Part shown: positions 21,118-34,175 of the stretch, in pieces | How positions within the stretch are numbered: position 1 is the stretch's first letter | Layout of the letters: the number at the start of each line of letters is the position of its first letter | Assembly: GCA_035079385.1 (NCBI GenBank) | Contig: JAVHKY010000052.1 | Coordinates: 372,001-436,000 of the forward strand | Direction of reading: 5' to 3' | DNA: 64,000 nt | Origin: Aspidiotus rigidus | Lineage: Eukaryota > Arthropoda > Insecta > Hemiptera > Diaspididae | Translations under genes and position numbers: made by a program | Notes under the pieces: model-generated | The model's input: only the letters and a program-made list of their open reading frames with translations | The model's database searches: none | What the model was told of the DNA's origin: nothing

Positions 21118-23290
21118 AATAGTTCTTTAGAGTCACCAACGGATCAGATGAATATCGATATTAGTCGTTCATCATTAGTGCATTTAGATCACTCTTACGT
21201 TACCAGTGATCAGTTTGGGTCTTGTTCAGAGTTGTTACAACATTTGGTACCGTTAAATGTATATTTTCCCAATGTTTCAAAGGAGTCTTCGGTACCTTTA
21301 TCAGAACCACCGAATGATCATATGGATATCGATGAGATCTTTAGTTCGTTATTAGTAACTAACTTTAGATCATCCTAATGTTGTGAGTATAGTACACTAG
21401 AAGAGGTAGTAGGCTCACTCCTTCGAAACTACCATATAACGCGGAGCACAAAACGAAAAGTTCGTTTTTTCGCCACTCGCAGGCGATTGCAACATATAGG
21501 TTTCCTACTTTCACATATAGGCTCTTATGGAGAATTACCCTTTACGAGCTATTTTCTCAAGAAATATACGTTTTGATGAAAAATTTATGAGAAAACAAAT
21601 TGAAGTACGGAAAATTTTCTTCAAGTTCACCATTGACATGTTTGTATTTTAACGCATACTTTTAGAGAAAATCGCTGATGAAGGGTTATTTCCCATAAGA
21701 GCCCATGTAAAAGTATAAAACCTATTTTTCCACAGCCCGCGCTTACCCCGCTCTAGAAAAACGCAGTACTAGCGCTAAAATACCGATGGGTGGACGGTTT
21801 TGAATTAATGGAAAAGTGTCTTGTTTTTTGAACGAGTGGGCTAACTATCTTGTTGTGAGTGATCGTTTTGGATCAACTGCAGAACTGTCTTCAAATTTGG
21901 TCCATACAGATCTGTGTAACGTCACGAACGATTCTCTAACATTGGAACAGGGTGATGGAGGAAATACTGTACCTCATTATGTAGGTCCCATCAATAATGA
22001 ATGTACTTATTGTTATGCTTTGTATTTCAACAGTGAAAGAACTGGTCACCAAAAAATATTTACCAAATGTTGTATGGGGGGCAAATACGTATTTGATTTC
22101 AATTTCAATGTACCTAAGTTGATAAAAGAGTTATTATGTAATGACCATCGTTGTAGCAATAATTTCGTTGAAAATATCCGACAGTATAATTCAAGTTTGG
22201 CATTTGCATCATTTGGTGCGAGTGTAGCAGCTGGTAATGTTCCTGGTGGTGCTTATTGCTTTAAAGTTCAAGGGGTTATTCATCATTTGAGCAGTAATTT
22301 GCGGGAAGAGGAACATATTCGACGGAAATATTCGCAATTGTATTTTATTGATTCAGAATTAGCTAATGAATGTAGGAAAACAAGATATTCTCGATGTTTG
22401 CCGGAATTATTTACTGAATTAGATACATTATTAAGAGAAGAAAATATTTATGCTACAACACTTCTGAATCTCCGTGAAGTTGAAGAACGTGAAATGAGAC
22501 AATGTTATTATAATAATGCTGCCATTTCTATTGATTACAGTGTGTGGTTATTAAAAAAACCTGCCGGTAATAGTATTGATAGGAAGCGTTACAGTTTACC
22601 AACTTGTAATGAAATATAGCTGCTGTATTTTCATCCAGTGATGGATGTCCTCCTCATTTAAGGGATATAGAGATTCATAGCAAGAGTGGAAAATTGATAC
22701 AGTTATCAGCATGTTCTCAGCACACCAATCCTATGGTTTATCCCATTTTATATCCATATGGGGGTGGAGGCTGGCATCCATAGGATTTAAAGCACGTAGT
22801 GGTGAGACAGTATCGTTGAGTCATTATATTATGCTTTTCTGTTGAGTGTTCGTCCGACGTTCGCAACATTCATTCATGCTAGGAAATTGAGTCAACAATT
22901 TATTGTTGACGCCTACTGTCAAATTGAATCTCTACATTTACAATATATTCGAACTCATTAAAAAGATCTGAGGGTTGAGCAATATTGTGGTTTATACGAT
23001 TATATTAGAGGTAGATCTCAAGAAGAAAACTACCAAATTGGTAAAACAATAATATTGCCTTCTACCTTCGAAGGCAGTCCCAGAAACATGGCTAAAAATT
23101 ATATCAAGATGCCATGACTTTGGTATCGAGATTTGGAATAACCTGATTTATTTATTACATATACGTGCAATGGGAAATGGCGTGAAATATCTGAGAATTT
23201 AGATTAGTGTAAAAATCCAATTGAGTGCGCTGAGTTGGTCAGCAGAGTATTTAATGCAAAACTATCCTCGTTAATGAAAGAATAACCGAT
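21118..23290 (+). pseudogene. Helitron-like replicase/helicase, N-terminal part (decayed)
   Basis: Downstream half of the coding region interrupted at 6874. At 21890-22619 a clean stretch encodes CTYCYALYFNSERTG, a CC-GG motif, and FVENIRQYNSSLAFASFGA...YCFKVQGVIHH, the signature start of the Helitron helicase-like N-terminal domain. With several stops and shifts it continues through LYPYGGGGW and, near 23055-23200, SPRNMAKNY, QDAMTLVSRFG and LFITYTCNGKW. The Rep HUH and helicase motifs further downstream are missing, so the copy is truncated. A MITE (21389-21850) splits it again. Confidence 0.75.
21389..21850. mobile_element. Mutator-like MITE, family M4, copy 1
   Basis: The 462-bp insertion in the Helitron-like frame is flanked by a 10-bp duplication TGTTGTGAGT (21379-21388 and 21851-21860). 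The left end reads AGTACACTAGAAGAGGTAGT. A diverged inverted relative lies at about 49605-50790. A 9-10 bp duplication suggests a Mutator-like origin. The first codons of the open frame at 21816 come from this MITE. Confidence 0.65.
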
Positions 23291-24684
23291 GGAGTCCTTG
23301 GTATTGTTATTCATTCCATGCAAGTATTCGGCCAGGGTATCTTTTACTTTGTTTTTTTGTTATTTGTTTTGAATCATTAATTTCTATATTCAATCTATTT
23401 TTTGGTAGTTTCACCATTCAGTTTGTTTCGGTATTTCACTTGAAAAAATGTCGTGTTTTCGTTTTGGTTTTTGTTCTGTGCGACATCACTACCATGCACT
23501 GACCTACTACTGAGGCGCGCCATAGGCGCGCCGTCATGCGTGCTCTTTTCCTTTGTAGTGAATATCTGGACAATTTAATGGACTTAGACGAAGTTATCCG
23601 GAGAAAATTGTTATTTGAAGTGTGTTATCCTGTGAGTTTTTACTTATTAATTATCCTCAGATCTGTGCGTGGATAATACTTCTATCCGGAGACTTTTCAT
23701 CAATTATCTGGAGATCCTTGAGAGTAAAATTATTTTTATCCAGAGAGTGTAATCTAAAGGAGTTTGATTTATTATCTCAAGTAATAATGCCTATAGTTAT
23801 ATTTAGGGATTGTACAATCTGTTTTCTAAGCCAAGCACATAGAAGTGTCCATGAGTGTTAATCATTATTTGCACTGTGCAAGTGAGAATGAGTTGTGGGA
23901 AGCCATTGATGTTCTACGTTCTACCTGATGGCAGTTGTACAAACCTATTTGATTTTTTCTTCTGTATTGCAAATGGAAAATAACAATTTCAACCTCATTC
24001 CTCATTTTAAAGCGCGAAGAAGTAAGATTTTCTGAGGAAACAGATTTATCTCAAGCCACAAATATATGCAAAGCACCAACTGCTGTGATCGTTGTTTGTC
24101 AAACATCTTACTTGTAAATTAAATAGGAAATTTGACCGAGCCCATGGTGGAATTTGTAGCAGATATTTGTCCGCAATAAAATAAGCATTATCTGTCTTCC
24201 TGCTGTGATTATAGAAACTTGGCCGAGAGAAAATTTCCCTCTAAGAAGTACCTACATAGTTCATTTCACAAAGTTTTCTATCTATGGAAACCTAACAAGA
24301 GACAAACCTGGATACTTCTATGAAGAAGTATACTCACAAAGAGTAAAAAAGCAAGTACAAAAACCGCAATGTAATCACACTACCGAGCACTTTCGGCTAA
24401 ACAATCATCCTTGAGGTATAGAAAGGACTTGCTTTTTTACTCTTTGTGAGTACCTATACTTCTTCACAATGGACAACCATTGAAGTAAAAAACAAAGTTA
24501 TTCTCGATACTTCTACTTGATTCTCAATCTTTGAGAGGACAATACTCATTGTTACTCAATAGGGTGACAAATTTCTTATTTTGTTGCAAGGGAGTGTGAT
24601 ACGCTATCTTTTCCTGATTTTTTTTTTTTTTTTTTTTTTCATCACTTTTATGGAGGGATTTTACTATTGTTTGCTACAATTCTT
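23291..24684. other. Unassigned span with one hairpin
   Basis: No gene is supported. The segment at 24321-24354 (GAAGAAGTATACTCACAAAG...) is repeated inverted at 24429-24466, giving a hairpin with a loop of about 75 nt. A short palindrome GGCGCGCCATAGGCGCGCC lies near 23516. A run of 22 T is at about 24618-24640. Confidence 0.5.
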
Positions 24685-25278
24685 AAGTCACCTATCTAAG
24701 TATGTAAAACTGTTGGGGAAGAATTTTTTGTTTATTAAGCAAATTGTCTTATGAAGGACTAAATTTGAAAAAGTGAACAGATGGTCAGTTGCTGGCGAAT
24801 TTTGTAAATAAAACAATCCGATCCAAAAGTAAAAGAACAAGGAGAAATAAAAAAGAAACAGCGCGAAAGCTTTGAAGCAAACACATGAAGTCAGAGAAGA
24901 AATTTGAATAAACCAATGCAGGAATTAAAGCAGGCAATAGCATGCAAAGAACTAAGTATTATATTTTTTGCCACTAACAGCAAGTCACCTATCTAAGTAT
25001 GTAAAACTGTTGGGGAAGAATTTTTTGTGTATTAAGCAAATTGTCTTATGAAGGACTAAATTTGAAAAAGTGAACAGATGGTCAGTTGCTGGCGAATTTC
25101 GTAAATAAAACAATCCGATCCAAAAGTAAAAGAACAAGGAGAAATAAAAAAGAAACAGCGCGAAAGCTTTGAAGCAAACATATGAAGTCAGAGAAGAAAT
25201 TTGAATAAACCAATGCAGGAATTAAAGCCGGCAATAGCATGCAAAGAACTAAGTATTATATTTTTTGCCACCAACAGG
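24685..25278. repeat. 297-bp tandem duplication
   Basis: Units 24685-24981 and 24982-25278 are almost identical, with only a few single-base differences. Both start AAGTCACCTATCTAAG and end near TTTTTTGCCAC. Non-coding. Confidence 0.9.
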
Positions 25279-25395
25279 AACATATAGTTGAAGAAAAATT
25301 ATTTTCTATTGAGTATTTCTTATGGGTTGGAGCCTCAGAAACAACTACATATATAATTACGGGAGGGATTCATAAGAAGTAGGTAGGTAAAATTT

Positions 25396-26685
25396 AGGCT
25401 GCCCACGAGCGTTAAAAATAAGAACAACTGAAATGGAGTGTGAAAAAAAGAGCGACGATATGAGGCTAGGGAAAAAAATTGGAAGGAGTAGAGCCACTTG
25501 GAGGGACTTGAGTTTTTAATCGGGAGAAAAAGAACAAATATGTACAAGTTGGAGTAATTCAGTAACGCCGGTAGTTGAAAGAGTTGGAAACTGTTTTCGA
25601 GTAATTACATAGGGTAGAGGATATGACTTATGTCACCCTGTAGGAAGTATGTCAATTTTGGAGAGCAGGACATGAAAAGAGGTGATAGATTGTCACATGA
25701 ATTATGTCCCTAATAACGTAACAAGATTTATACATCACAGTGAAGCATGGAGATCTAGGAGGAGATGAGAATTTATGATTCAGGGGTGACCAGCCCTGAA
25801 GTGAGCGAAGATAATTTCTTCATGGTGGGAATTTCTGTTTTAGGAGGACCAGGAATGGGCTTACATTTAATGATTTCAAATTTGTTTTTTGGTTGCTCTT
25901 TACATCTGCGTGATAAGAAGCTATATTTGTAGGATTCAGATATAATAACAGTTTTTTGTACAAGATGGAGTAGGTGATTTTAGGTGAGAGAATGAAGTTT
26001 TTAGGCGTGCGAGCATTTTGATCATATTATTGAGGATAACTGATGAGAACCAAAACCCAAATAAAAGTTTCTGCCGATAAGATAAATGATGGAGTATGTA
26101 GAATACGTGGGTGTGTTTTTTAGAGATGGGGTAGGAAATTATAAGCTTAAGCCTAATGTGAGAGAGATGTATTCAGAAAAAATGGAGGGTGCGATTCTGC
26201 AAGGACGCGGACTAAATGAATATTGTAAAGAAGCCTTTAATCACATTTATATTAGGTATTCAATTAAAAAGGTGAATTGAAAGTTGTAATGAAAAACAAT
26301 ATGGCGTTATGAACAAAGTTAAACAAGGAATTCACAGATCCTCTTATATGAAATGGATTGATTTTGATATTGAGAAATGAGAATTGAATTCAAAATTAGA
26401 GTCTCGAAAAAAACGGGTTGGGTTTGATAAAATTTCTAAAATTGAAAATTGAGCTAACTAATGCAGGAGGGACTCAGAAAAATTGGAAAAATCAAGTCCT
26501 TTGAGCTTTATATGATAGTATAATAGAGGAGGGTTAGGAAAAATTTTTGCTATCAAAGGAGTCAGATTTGAAAACAGTTCAATTATTGGGAATCGTGCTA
26601 TGTATAACAGGAGAGGATCTTGGAAAACATTGAACCACCAGACGAGTTGAAATTGAAAAAATTTTGTACATCGAGCTATAGAATT
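25396..26685 (+). repeat. Dispersed repeat R3, copy 2
   Basis: Plus-strand copy of the repeat at 5300-6591. Its distal part (from 26431) is also included in the left arm of the large palindrome, so the duplication that made the palindrome happened after this copy inserted. Confidence 0.65.
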
Positions 26686-28994
26686 ATGACAACAGGTTAT
26701 CTTGGGAAAATGATGATTTTTAAGCTATAAAGTATAATGAGAGAGGAATATGGAACTTTAACTTCTGACATTTATATGACACTTGGAGGAATTGAAAAAA
26801 TTTCAATCATTATTCTTGGCACATGACAAGAAATCAAAATTTTCAAGAATCTCCCCCCCCCCTCCCCATCCAAATAGAAAAGGTCGCCAATTAAACCTTA
26901 ATTTAAATTGGTAGATGACTACATTATAAACTGAAGAAGAACTTGACGTGATCACGATTTAACAAAAGAATACTAATAGAATAGTGAATTACAAAAATCA
27001 AGACTCGACGTCAAGAATTACCTGTTAGTTGAAGGTGAGTGGACTCGAAAGAATATATCGAGGGCCTCGAAAAAAAAAGTGAAAGAGAAAAGGGAAAATG
27101 ATTCAACTAATCTTAGCTTACAGGAGGACGACACGTAAAATCTATTATTAGGATATGGATAATTAGAGGAGCTGGATGCAGAAGAGTCCAGGACCTATTT
27201 CAACGTACCGCTGGGCCCATTTTGGGTGGTTCCAAAAATTTTGATGGCAGTCCCGAAAAACAATGGGCTGTTCAAAATTGTATAATCCTTACAACTTATA
27301 ACTGTTAATTTTGAAGAAGCGATGTTACAATTGTGAAAATCTTCTAAGAAGACTGAAAAAGAAGGAGAGTTTGCTGAAAAATTTTGTCCACAGAAAAGTA
27401 ATACAGAATTTCTACTTTTTTTCCCCCGGAGTAGAAATATCTACATTATTTACAGAGGTTATTAAAAATTATTCGTATTTGTTTTCCATAAGAAATTTGC
27501 ATCGCCAGAAATTCATTGATAAGTTTTCAAAAAAGTATATGATGCTGTACAGTCATTTACTGTAATATAACAATGGAAAAACTACGTACTTATTTGGAAA
27601 CTTATCTCAATTCTAAGCTGCATCATAAATTGTTATTCTTGTCATAACATGTCGACTGTTCTTTATAGCGAATGAAAATGTTATTCATGACATAACAGGA
27701 AAGTTTCAATTCGAATTAAACACGTACTTAATAATGACTAGCAAGACGGCACGCCTACGGCGTGCCTCTCACGTTGTCACATATTTTAGACATTTTTTGG
27801 AATTAAAAAATGTATATTTTTTATTTTTCAATACTTGTGTCATATAAATTTTCAAATATTTCTTCATATTGCCTATCACTTATTACAAAACAGAAGTGAG
27901 AAATTGTCAATGAATTTCTGGCGATGCAAATTTCTTATGGAAAACAAATACGAATAATTTTTAATAACCTCTGTAAATAATGTAGATATTTCTACTCCGG
28001 GGGAAAAAAAGTAGAATTCTGTATTACTTTTCTGTGGACAAAATTTTTCAGCAAACTCTCCTTCTTTTTCAGTCTTCTCAGAAGATTTTCACAATTGTAA
28101 CATCGCTTCTTCAAAATTAACAGTTATAAGTTGTAAGGATTATACAATTTTGAACAGCCCATTGTTTTTCGGGACTGCCATCAAAATTTTTGGAACCACC
28201 CAAAATGGGCCCAGCGGTACGTTGATATAGGGCCTGGACTCTTCTGCATCCAGCTCCTCTAATTATCCATATCCTAATAATAGATTTTACGTGTCGTCCT
28301 CCTGTAAGCTAAGATTAGTTGAATCATTTTCCCTTTTCTCTTTCACTTTTTTTTTCGAGGCCCTCGATATATTCTTTCGAGTCCACTCACCTTCAACTAA
28401 CAGGTAATTCTTGACGTCGAGTCTTGATTTTTGTAATTCACTATTCTATTAGTATTCTTTTGTTAAATCGTGATCACGTCAAGTTCTTCTTCAGTTTATA
28501 ATGCAGTCATCTACCAATTTAAATTAAGGTTTAATTGGCGACCTTTTCTATTTGGATGGGGAGGGGGGGGGAGATTCTTGAAAATTTTGATTTCTTGTCA
28601 TGTGCCAAGAATAATGATTGAAATTTTTTCAATTCCTCCAAGTGTCATATAAATGTCAGAAGTTAAAGTTCCATATTCCTCTCTCATTATATTTTATAGC
28701 TTAAAAATCATCATTTTCCCAAGATAACCTAGTTGTCATAATTCTATAGCTCGATGTACAAAATTTTTTCAATTTCAACTCGTCTGGTGGTTCAATGTTT
28801 TCCAAGATCCTCTCCTGTTATACGTAGCACGATTCCCAATAATTGAACTGTTTTCAAATCTGACTCCTTTGATAGCAAAAATTTTTCCTAACCCTCCTCT
28901 ATTATACTATCATATAAAGCTCAAAGGACTTGATTTTTCCAATTTTTCTGAGTCCCTCCTGCATTAGTTAGCTCAATTTTCAATTTTAGAAATT
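26431..28994. repeat. Large near-perfect palindrome, arms about 1.09 kb
   Basis: The left arm 26431-27519 and the right arm about 27909-28994 are reverse complements with very few differences. For example, GGGCCCATTTTGGGTGGTTC at about 27214 pairs with the inverse near 28200. A non-symmetric spacer of about 390 bp lies between them. The arms contain the end of repeat R3 and an open frame (27311-27565, with CYNCENLLRRLKKKESLLKN) that is not recognised. Near identity means a recent inverted duplication or an assembly join of two strands. Confidence 0.85.
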
Positions 28995-31390
28995 CTTGTA
29001 TGCAATTTTTCGTTTTTTTTCCTTTGTTTTTTTTTTTCTTCTTCTAAATAAACGAGCCTTACAACACTTGAATTTACGAACCTGAAATAGGCAAATGAGA
29101 ATGGATGAATATAAATAAGATGGTCATGTTCCGTCATTACTGTACAGCGTCGTATACTTTTTTGAAAACTTATTAAATTTATTCGATTCTTTCGCTACTT
29201 AACTAGATTAGAAAAATTCACACAAAATTGTAGTTCTTGTATGGGGTACTTTGTCCTAATTTTTTTTTTCTCCTTTCTAAATTAATGAGCCTTACAACAC
29301 TTGAGCTCATGAACCTGAAGTGGGCTGAAATTGGTCTAAATAATATGAATGGTGAAGCGGTAGGTAGAGCAAAATATGAAATGAATGATCGTTGGTCGGT
29401 ACCTAATTACAATGATTCTATAGTCTCCAATCTGAGTTTGTAGTTTTATTCGATAGAACGTGAAAAGCTAAGTGGAAAGTATGAGGTATGAACAGTTTGA
29501 ATGAATAATTATCGAAATTTTACTATTTCAACTTGCAGTCTGTGTAAGGTACGTGTATTTAGTTTCTAGTACCGGTTATCTTATGCCTGAGTTAGAAGCC
29601 AAATATCATCGAAATCAATATTATTTCGCAATGCAATGTTTACAAAGATGTATTGGAATCGAATTTGTTGGTTTTGACGGAATGTGAATATCGTTATAAG
29701 GAGGAGCTTGCTGGAAATACTTTTATAACTTGGTTTGATACACTGTACCTATATGCTAATATGACAGGTATACAGATAGATAGACAAAAGCTGAATAATT
29801 CACAAAGCTTCTTCTATCAATTAATTGTTGGGCGTTTGTTTCTTTTACTATTTTTATGAAATGAGATTGTACTCAAGTGGAGGTTAGGTACATTCAATAA
29901 AATGTGATTACGAGAGTATTGATGAATATATATATATATATATTTCATCAGAGATTGCTCAGCTCCCAACAAATTAGACGCGAGAGAGACTATTTCTAAG
30001 AACAATTCTACTATCTGCAAGTTATGAAATACAAATGAAACGAGATTTTTTACAATGCGATGGGAAACTGAAATGAATAATTGCGAATAAAAACGTAGGG
30101 AACAGAATGATCTAAAAGTCGATCATGGATCGCAAATGCGGTAAGTATCCCGACTTTGTGGTCCACGATTCAATTTTGAATTTTAATTTACCTATACTTA
30201 GATCTAAGTACTTTGAAGTTGACTACGAAGGTAGTATAATAATTACATTGTTGTGTTTTGAGCAGACAAATGAAGTTTGTGGTAGTATTAATTAATCAAG
30301 GATTTCAATTTTATGTAATGTTAGGCCTACGATTTGTGTTTCTTATTATTCTTATCTCATGACAAACATGACAATTGTTGGAAGGGTGTAATATCAGCGT
30401 TGTTTGTACTCAACAGTGGTTGCTTCAGGTTATTGCTTATTAATTGTTGAGTGTTAGCTTTTACAAATAGAATCAAAAAGATGTGATGGGAATTCTTAAA
30501 AAGGCGGTTCACACAATATGAATGAAATTGAATACAAATGAAAGGGAATGTCTTACAAGCAATGGGAATATGAAATGAATAATTACAAATAAAAAAGTAG
30601 GAAATAGGATAATCAAAAATTGATTGTGAATGTGATATCATAGCTTTGTAATATCAGTCATTCGCCGACCCTCGTAACAGCCCGCCTGCGGGCTGCTTGT
30701 TAGATTGTTAGTCGAGTACCTTTGAAAATACGATTTTCTCAATTATTATAATTTTATTTATTCATAGATTGTAAGGCACTAATTGTACCATAATACTTTT
30801 AAGAAATTCATTAAAGCTTCTCAAAAGTTTTTAAATTGCTAGAAGGGGCTTCAGAAGTCGCTGAGATGAAAACTCAATAACCGTTGACATTCTCGTTGAT
30901 TCATAACAAATGCAAATCCATTTGAGAATATGAAGAAAGTTCTCAAAAATAATTTTGCAGAAGAAACTTACAGTGATGCCTAAATACTCTATTAAAGCTC
31001 CAAACTTCTAAGAACAACAATTAGTTTGGTAAAATGTATTCACAATATCCTCCAGACTCAGTTTTTTTTTTTGTTCAATCGATATTTTTGGGTGCAAGAA
31101 GAGGTCTCATGATGAAATCTATGGAGGAAATGGAGTTCTTTTCTCCTCTTCTAGACTTGAGCTAATTTTACGTGAAAAACAATATGTATCAACTTTCAAC
31201 TTTTGATGGTTGAATCAAAATATCATTTCACAAAAGTTTTTTCAAAGTGTCAAAGACTGCGAAGACTTGGAATATGTTATTCTTACAACTACAAGCAGAA
31301 TAAATTATATATCCGAATTTTATAGTCATGGACATCTAAAGTCCTTGATATTTTGAATAATATTAAAATAATTAAAATACTTTTACAATG
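28995..31390. other. Unassigned AT-rich span with short duplicated segments
   Basis: No gene is supported. GAGCCTTACAACACTTGA with flanks occurs at about 29050 and 29288. A segment with ATGAATAATT.C.AATAAAAA occurs near 30070 and again near 30570. A (TA)n run sits near 29928-29942, and a short GC-rich hairpin (GCCCGCCTGCGGGC) near 30678. The frame at 29653-29859 shows no domain. Confidence 0.4.
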
Positions 31391-31393
31391 GAG

Positions 31394-31603
31394 TAGAGGC
31401 TTTTCCAGCGTTCTATATTGCATAATTATCTGCCTGATTCTTATCAATACGGTGGGCTCCCTAACATTGATCTTATGGCAGGTTGACACCGGAATGAAAA
31501 TGAGTATGCAACCTAGCAATACCCATAAGAATAATGTTGGAAAGCCCACCGTATTGATAAGAATGAGGCGAATAAGTATGCAATATAGAACGCTAGAAAA
31601 GCC
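31394..31603. repeat. Inverted repeat with 80-bp arms
   Basis: GAGGCTTTTCCAGCGTTCTA (31394) and the following bases reappear inverted at 31522-31603, with a loop of about 45 nt. Overlapping frames on both strands here are mirror images of the hairpin. Confidence 0.75.
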
Positions 31604-32069
31604 TTATACGGTATATAATTTATAAACTTTACAAAGAAAAATCGCTTTGGGCAAATTTGTCATCATCAGTAGTGAACAAAATTACTGTCAGCCAGAAGTT
31701 CTTTCAACGATGACCAAGTTTTCAATACGCAAGAACGGACCTTCTCTTTAAAAATTGTTGTAGTACAGCACTACTTTGAAAGGATGTCATGGTACACATG
31801 TACAATTCTTTTCTCTCAAGCTATTTCTAAAGATTATAATGATCCTAAATAAAGTACATTTTTAAAAAACTTGTAACAAAAAACTCGCAGCCCACTTAGT
31901 TAGATGTTCGGGGTTTTCTTCAGTAACTGCGATAATCGGAGCAAACAGGGAACCTGTTTTATGGGACTCTCTTTTCTTATACCTTTTTTTTTTGAGTAGT
32001 TGAACATTCAAAATTTATCATCATATTATATTGTATCGAAATTTTTTAAAGGCCCCCTTCTATGATGTA

Positions 32070-32432
32070 CCGGGTGACGCCAAAAGATGTTAGCAGTCAA
32101 ATGGGGATTTAGACTAAATTTGTCGTAGCACAAAAACGCGAATAACGTTAGACGTAAACTTCAAGTCTACAAATTATTTGTATCTAATGGGGGAATTTTC
32201 AATTTCTTATTTTGAAAACCTTGGCAAGTTGGTCAATTTTTGGGACATTTTGGTCCATCACTCGGCTCAGGAAAGCTATAGAACGTTGGGTAGGGGAGAA
32301 AATTGAAGATAAAATTAGAATGATACAAATCTCGTGGATTTGAAGTTTACGTCTTACAGTTCGCGTTTTTACGCTACAACAGATTTAGTGCAAACTCCCA
32401 TTTAACTGGTAACATCTTTTGGCCTCATCCGG
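32070..32432. mobile_element. MITE with TA duplication
   Basis: The ends CCGGGTGACGCCAAAAGATG / CATCTTTTGGCCTCATCCGG are imperfectly inverted and flanked by TA. The interior also pairs (GTAGCACAAAAACGCGAATA against CGCGTTTTTACGCTAC). It interrupts one unit of the ATAGCTC repeat described next. Confidence 0.75.
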
Positions 32433-33760
32433 TATAGCTCGAAAGTGGAAATTCTTGCAAGTTCCCTCCTAACAGATAAAGCTCGACATTCAAAATTTCA
32501 ACAGAAAACCTATTCTATGGAGGGTCTTTTTGAAAATGTTGGCGTCCACTATCCGGTGAAGAAATTTTTCCAAGTCCCCGGAAGTCGAAAGTCAAAGTCA
32601 CTCTCTATCACCTGGTGCGTATAGCTGGGAAGTATAAAGTCAAAATTGTTTTAAATTCCCCTCGGATCAATTTAGGTATACTTAGCGTGATAGTGGAAGT
32701 TGATGTCGAAATTTTTCCAATTTCCTTTCACTGAGCGTCAACACATTTGAAAACAACATCGATAAAATACAATTGGCAGTATTACTTTCATAATTCTGTA
32801 TTAGAGTCACTCGTTCCATATTATGTAATAGTTAAAAAAGACAAAGGTGTACGGATCTTTCAAAATTGCAATAGACAACAGAATACAAAACAAAAGTTGA
32901 GAAGCAAAAAAAATAAAATCTCACTATATTAGTCAAGTTCCAATATTCAAATACACCTACCTCAGCAAAATTTCAAATATCAAACTATGTACACAGGGTA
33001 GCACAAGAAATTAGAATTTTTCATCCACCAAAGGAGTTGCATAATGTTAATTCCAACTTTCACAATATTATATATCATGAAAGAGCAACTTCCACTTTTA
33101 AAACCAATGTACCCCATAGAATAACTTTTCTGCATCCCTCGTTCAACTTTGTTAAGGAAGCCATAATTTTTCTAAATCCCCTCCCCCTCCTATCATATTT
33201 TATAACTTGAAATTAACAGAGAACTTGTCCTTTAGAGGGCCTCGCGCCTTTTGAAAATTTTTGCGCCCCGCCGTCTGCCATCAAAGTCCTCCTTCTATCA
33301 TTCAGCATAGCTTGGAAGTTGGAAATCAAAATTTTCCAAGTCTACCTTCTATCATATTATAATTAATATTAAAAATCACACATATAAATTTCAATTACAG
33401 TTTCACTTCTCAAATGTTTTGGTTTTGACTCGTTGTTAAAACCAATTAGATTCATAGAAAAGGTCTCTGCGTTCCTTGTTTAACTTTGTTAAGAGAGTCG
33501 TGATTTTCAAAGTTCCTCTTCTATCATACATAGCTCAAAAGAAGAAATTATTCGAAATTAGCTCCAATCAAATACAGCTTGATACTCGCAATTTTCCATT
33601 TACCTTATTATATAGCTCGAACGTCGGAATTTTTTCAAGTCCCCTTCCTATCAAACACAATTCGAAAAAATTCCAAGTTCCACTTTTTTCTGGACGGCGG
33701 TCAACACAGTTTTCCCTTCAAGAGACCCCCTCCCCGATACAAGAGGTTCCCTGTTGAATG
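32433..33760. repeat. Degenerate array of ATAGCTC-type units
   Basis: Roughly 60-80 bp units, each with a variant of CCTTCTATCATATATAGCTCGAA followed by an AAAATTTTTCCAAGTCCC-like tail, continuing the sequence before the MITE at 32070. The same word recurs at 5430-5470, 28680-28920 and 48990-49040. Open frames here are repeat by-products. Confidence 0.5.
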
Positions 33761-33920
33761 CCTTACAATTAATAAGGTAATACTGATTTATCTGTGTACT
33801 CCAGAATAACTTTCTTGTTGTTTATACTTCTTTTTGAAAATATTGAAGCTTCATTACATCAGAATAATATTTCAATAATATTATGTTTGAACTCTTTTAT
33901 GATCATATGATTGTTTCAAC

Positions 33921-34175
33921 TTAGTCTAGAAACTCAATAACAGAAGCTTTGTAACTTGAATAGTGACAATCTGACTCATTCATCCCACATCTATGAACGA
34001 TCCCAACCTTTTGTCCCTTGTATAACACTCCTGATTGATTATTCACGTGGTCGTACTTTCTTGCCGTAGCTTTGGATACATTTGTCCCCCACCCATAAGC
34101 ACTACCTTTTCCCTTAAATTTTGCATTGTTTGTCACCTTTGCCTTCGAGTAACCCATCCTCTCATATGGAAGCAT
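33921..34175 (-). CDS. Orphan small protein, 84 aa, uncertain
   Basis: An intact frame with balanced composition, unlike the AT-driven frames around it. It has Gly/Lys/Tyr-rich stretches (FKGKGSAYGWGTNV) and two cysteines near the end (HRCGMNESDCH). No signal peptide or family was recognised. Upstream lies an (AT)n-like run (34179-34205). It could be a last exon, a captured gene or chance. Confidence 0.3.
   Translation of the reverse strand: MLPYERMGYSKAKVTNNAKFKGKGSAYGWGTNVSKATARKYDHVNNQSGVLYKGQKVGIVHRCGMNESDCHYSSYKASVIEFLD

Noticed and set aside
21088..21378. 96-codon frame starting in the right terminal repeat
   Set aside because: It begins with a non-ATG codon in the Polinton-like end and reads through the junction into Helitron sequence; the join is accidental.
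27311..27565. 84-codon frame in the palindrome arm with CYNCENLLRRLKKK
   Set aside because: It resembles a coiled-coil piece of a transposase only weakly, starts at an arbitrary Met and lies in duplicated repeat DNA; not supported as a gene.
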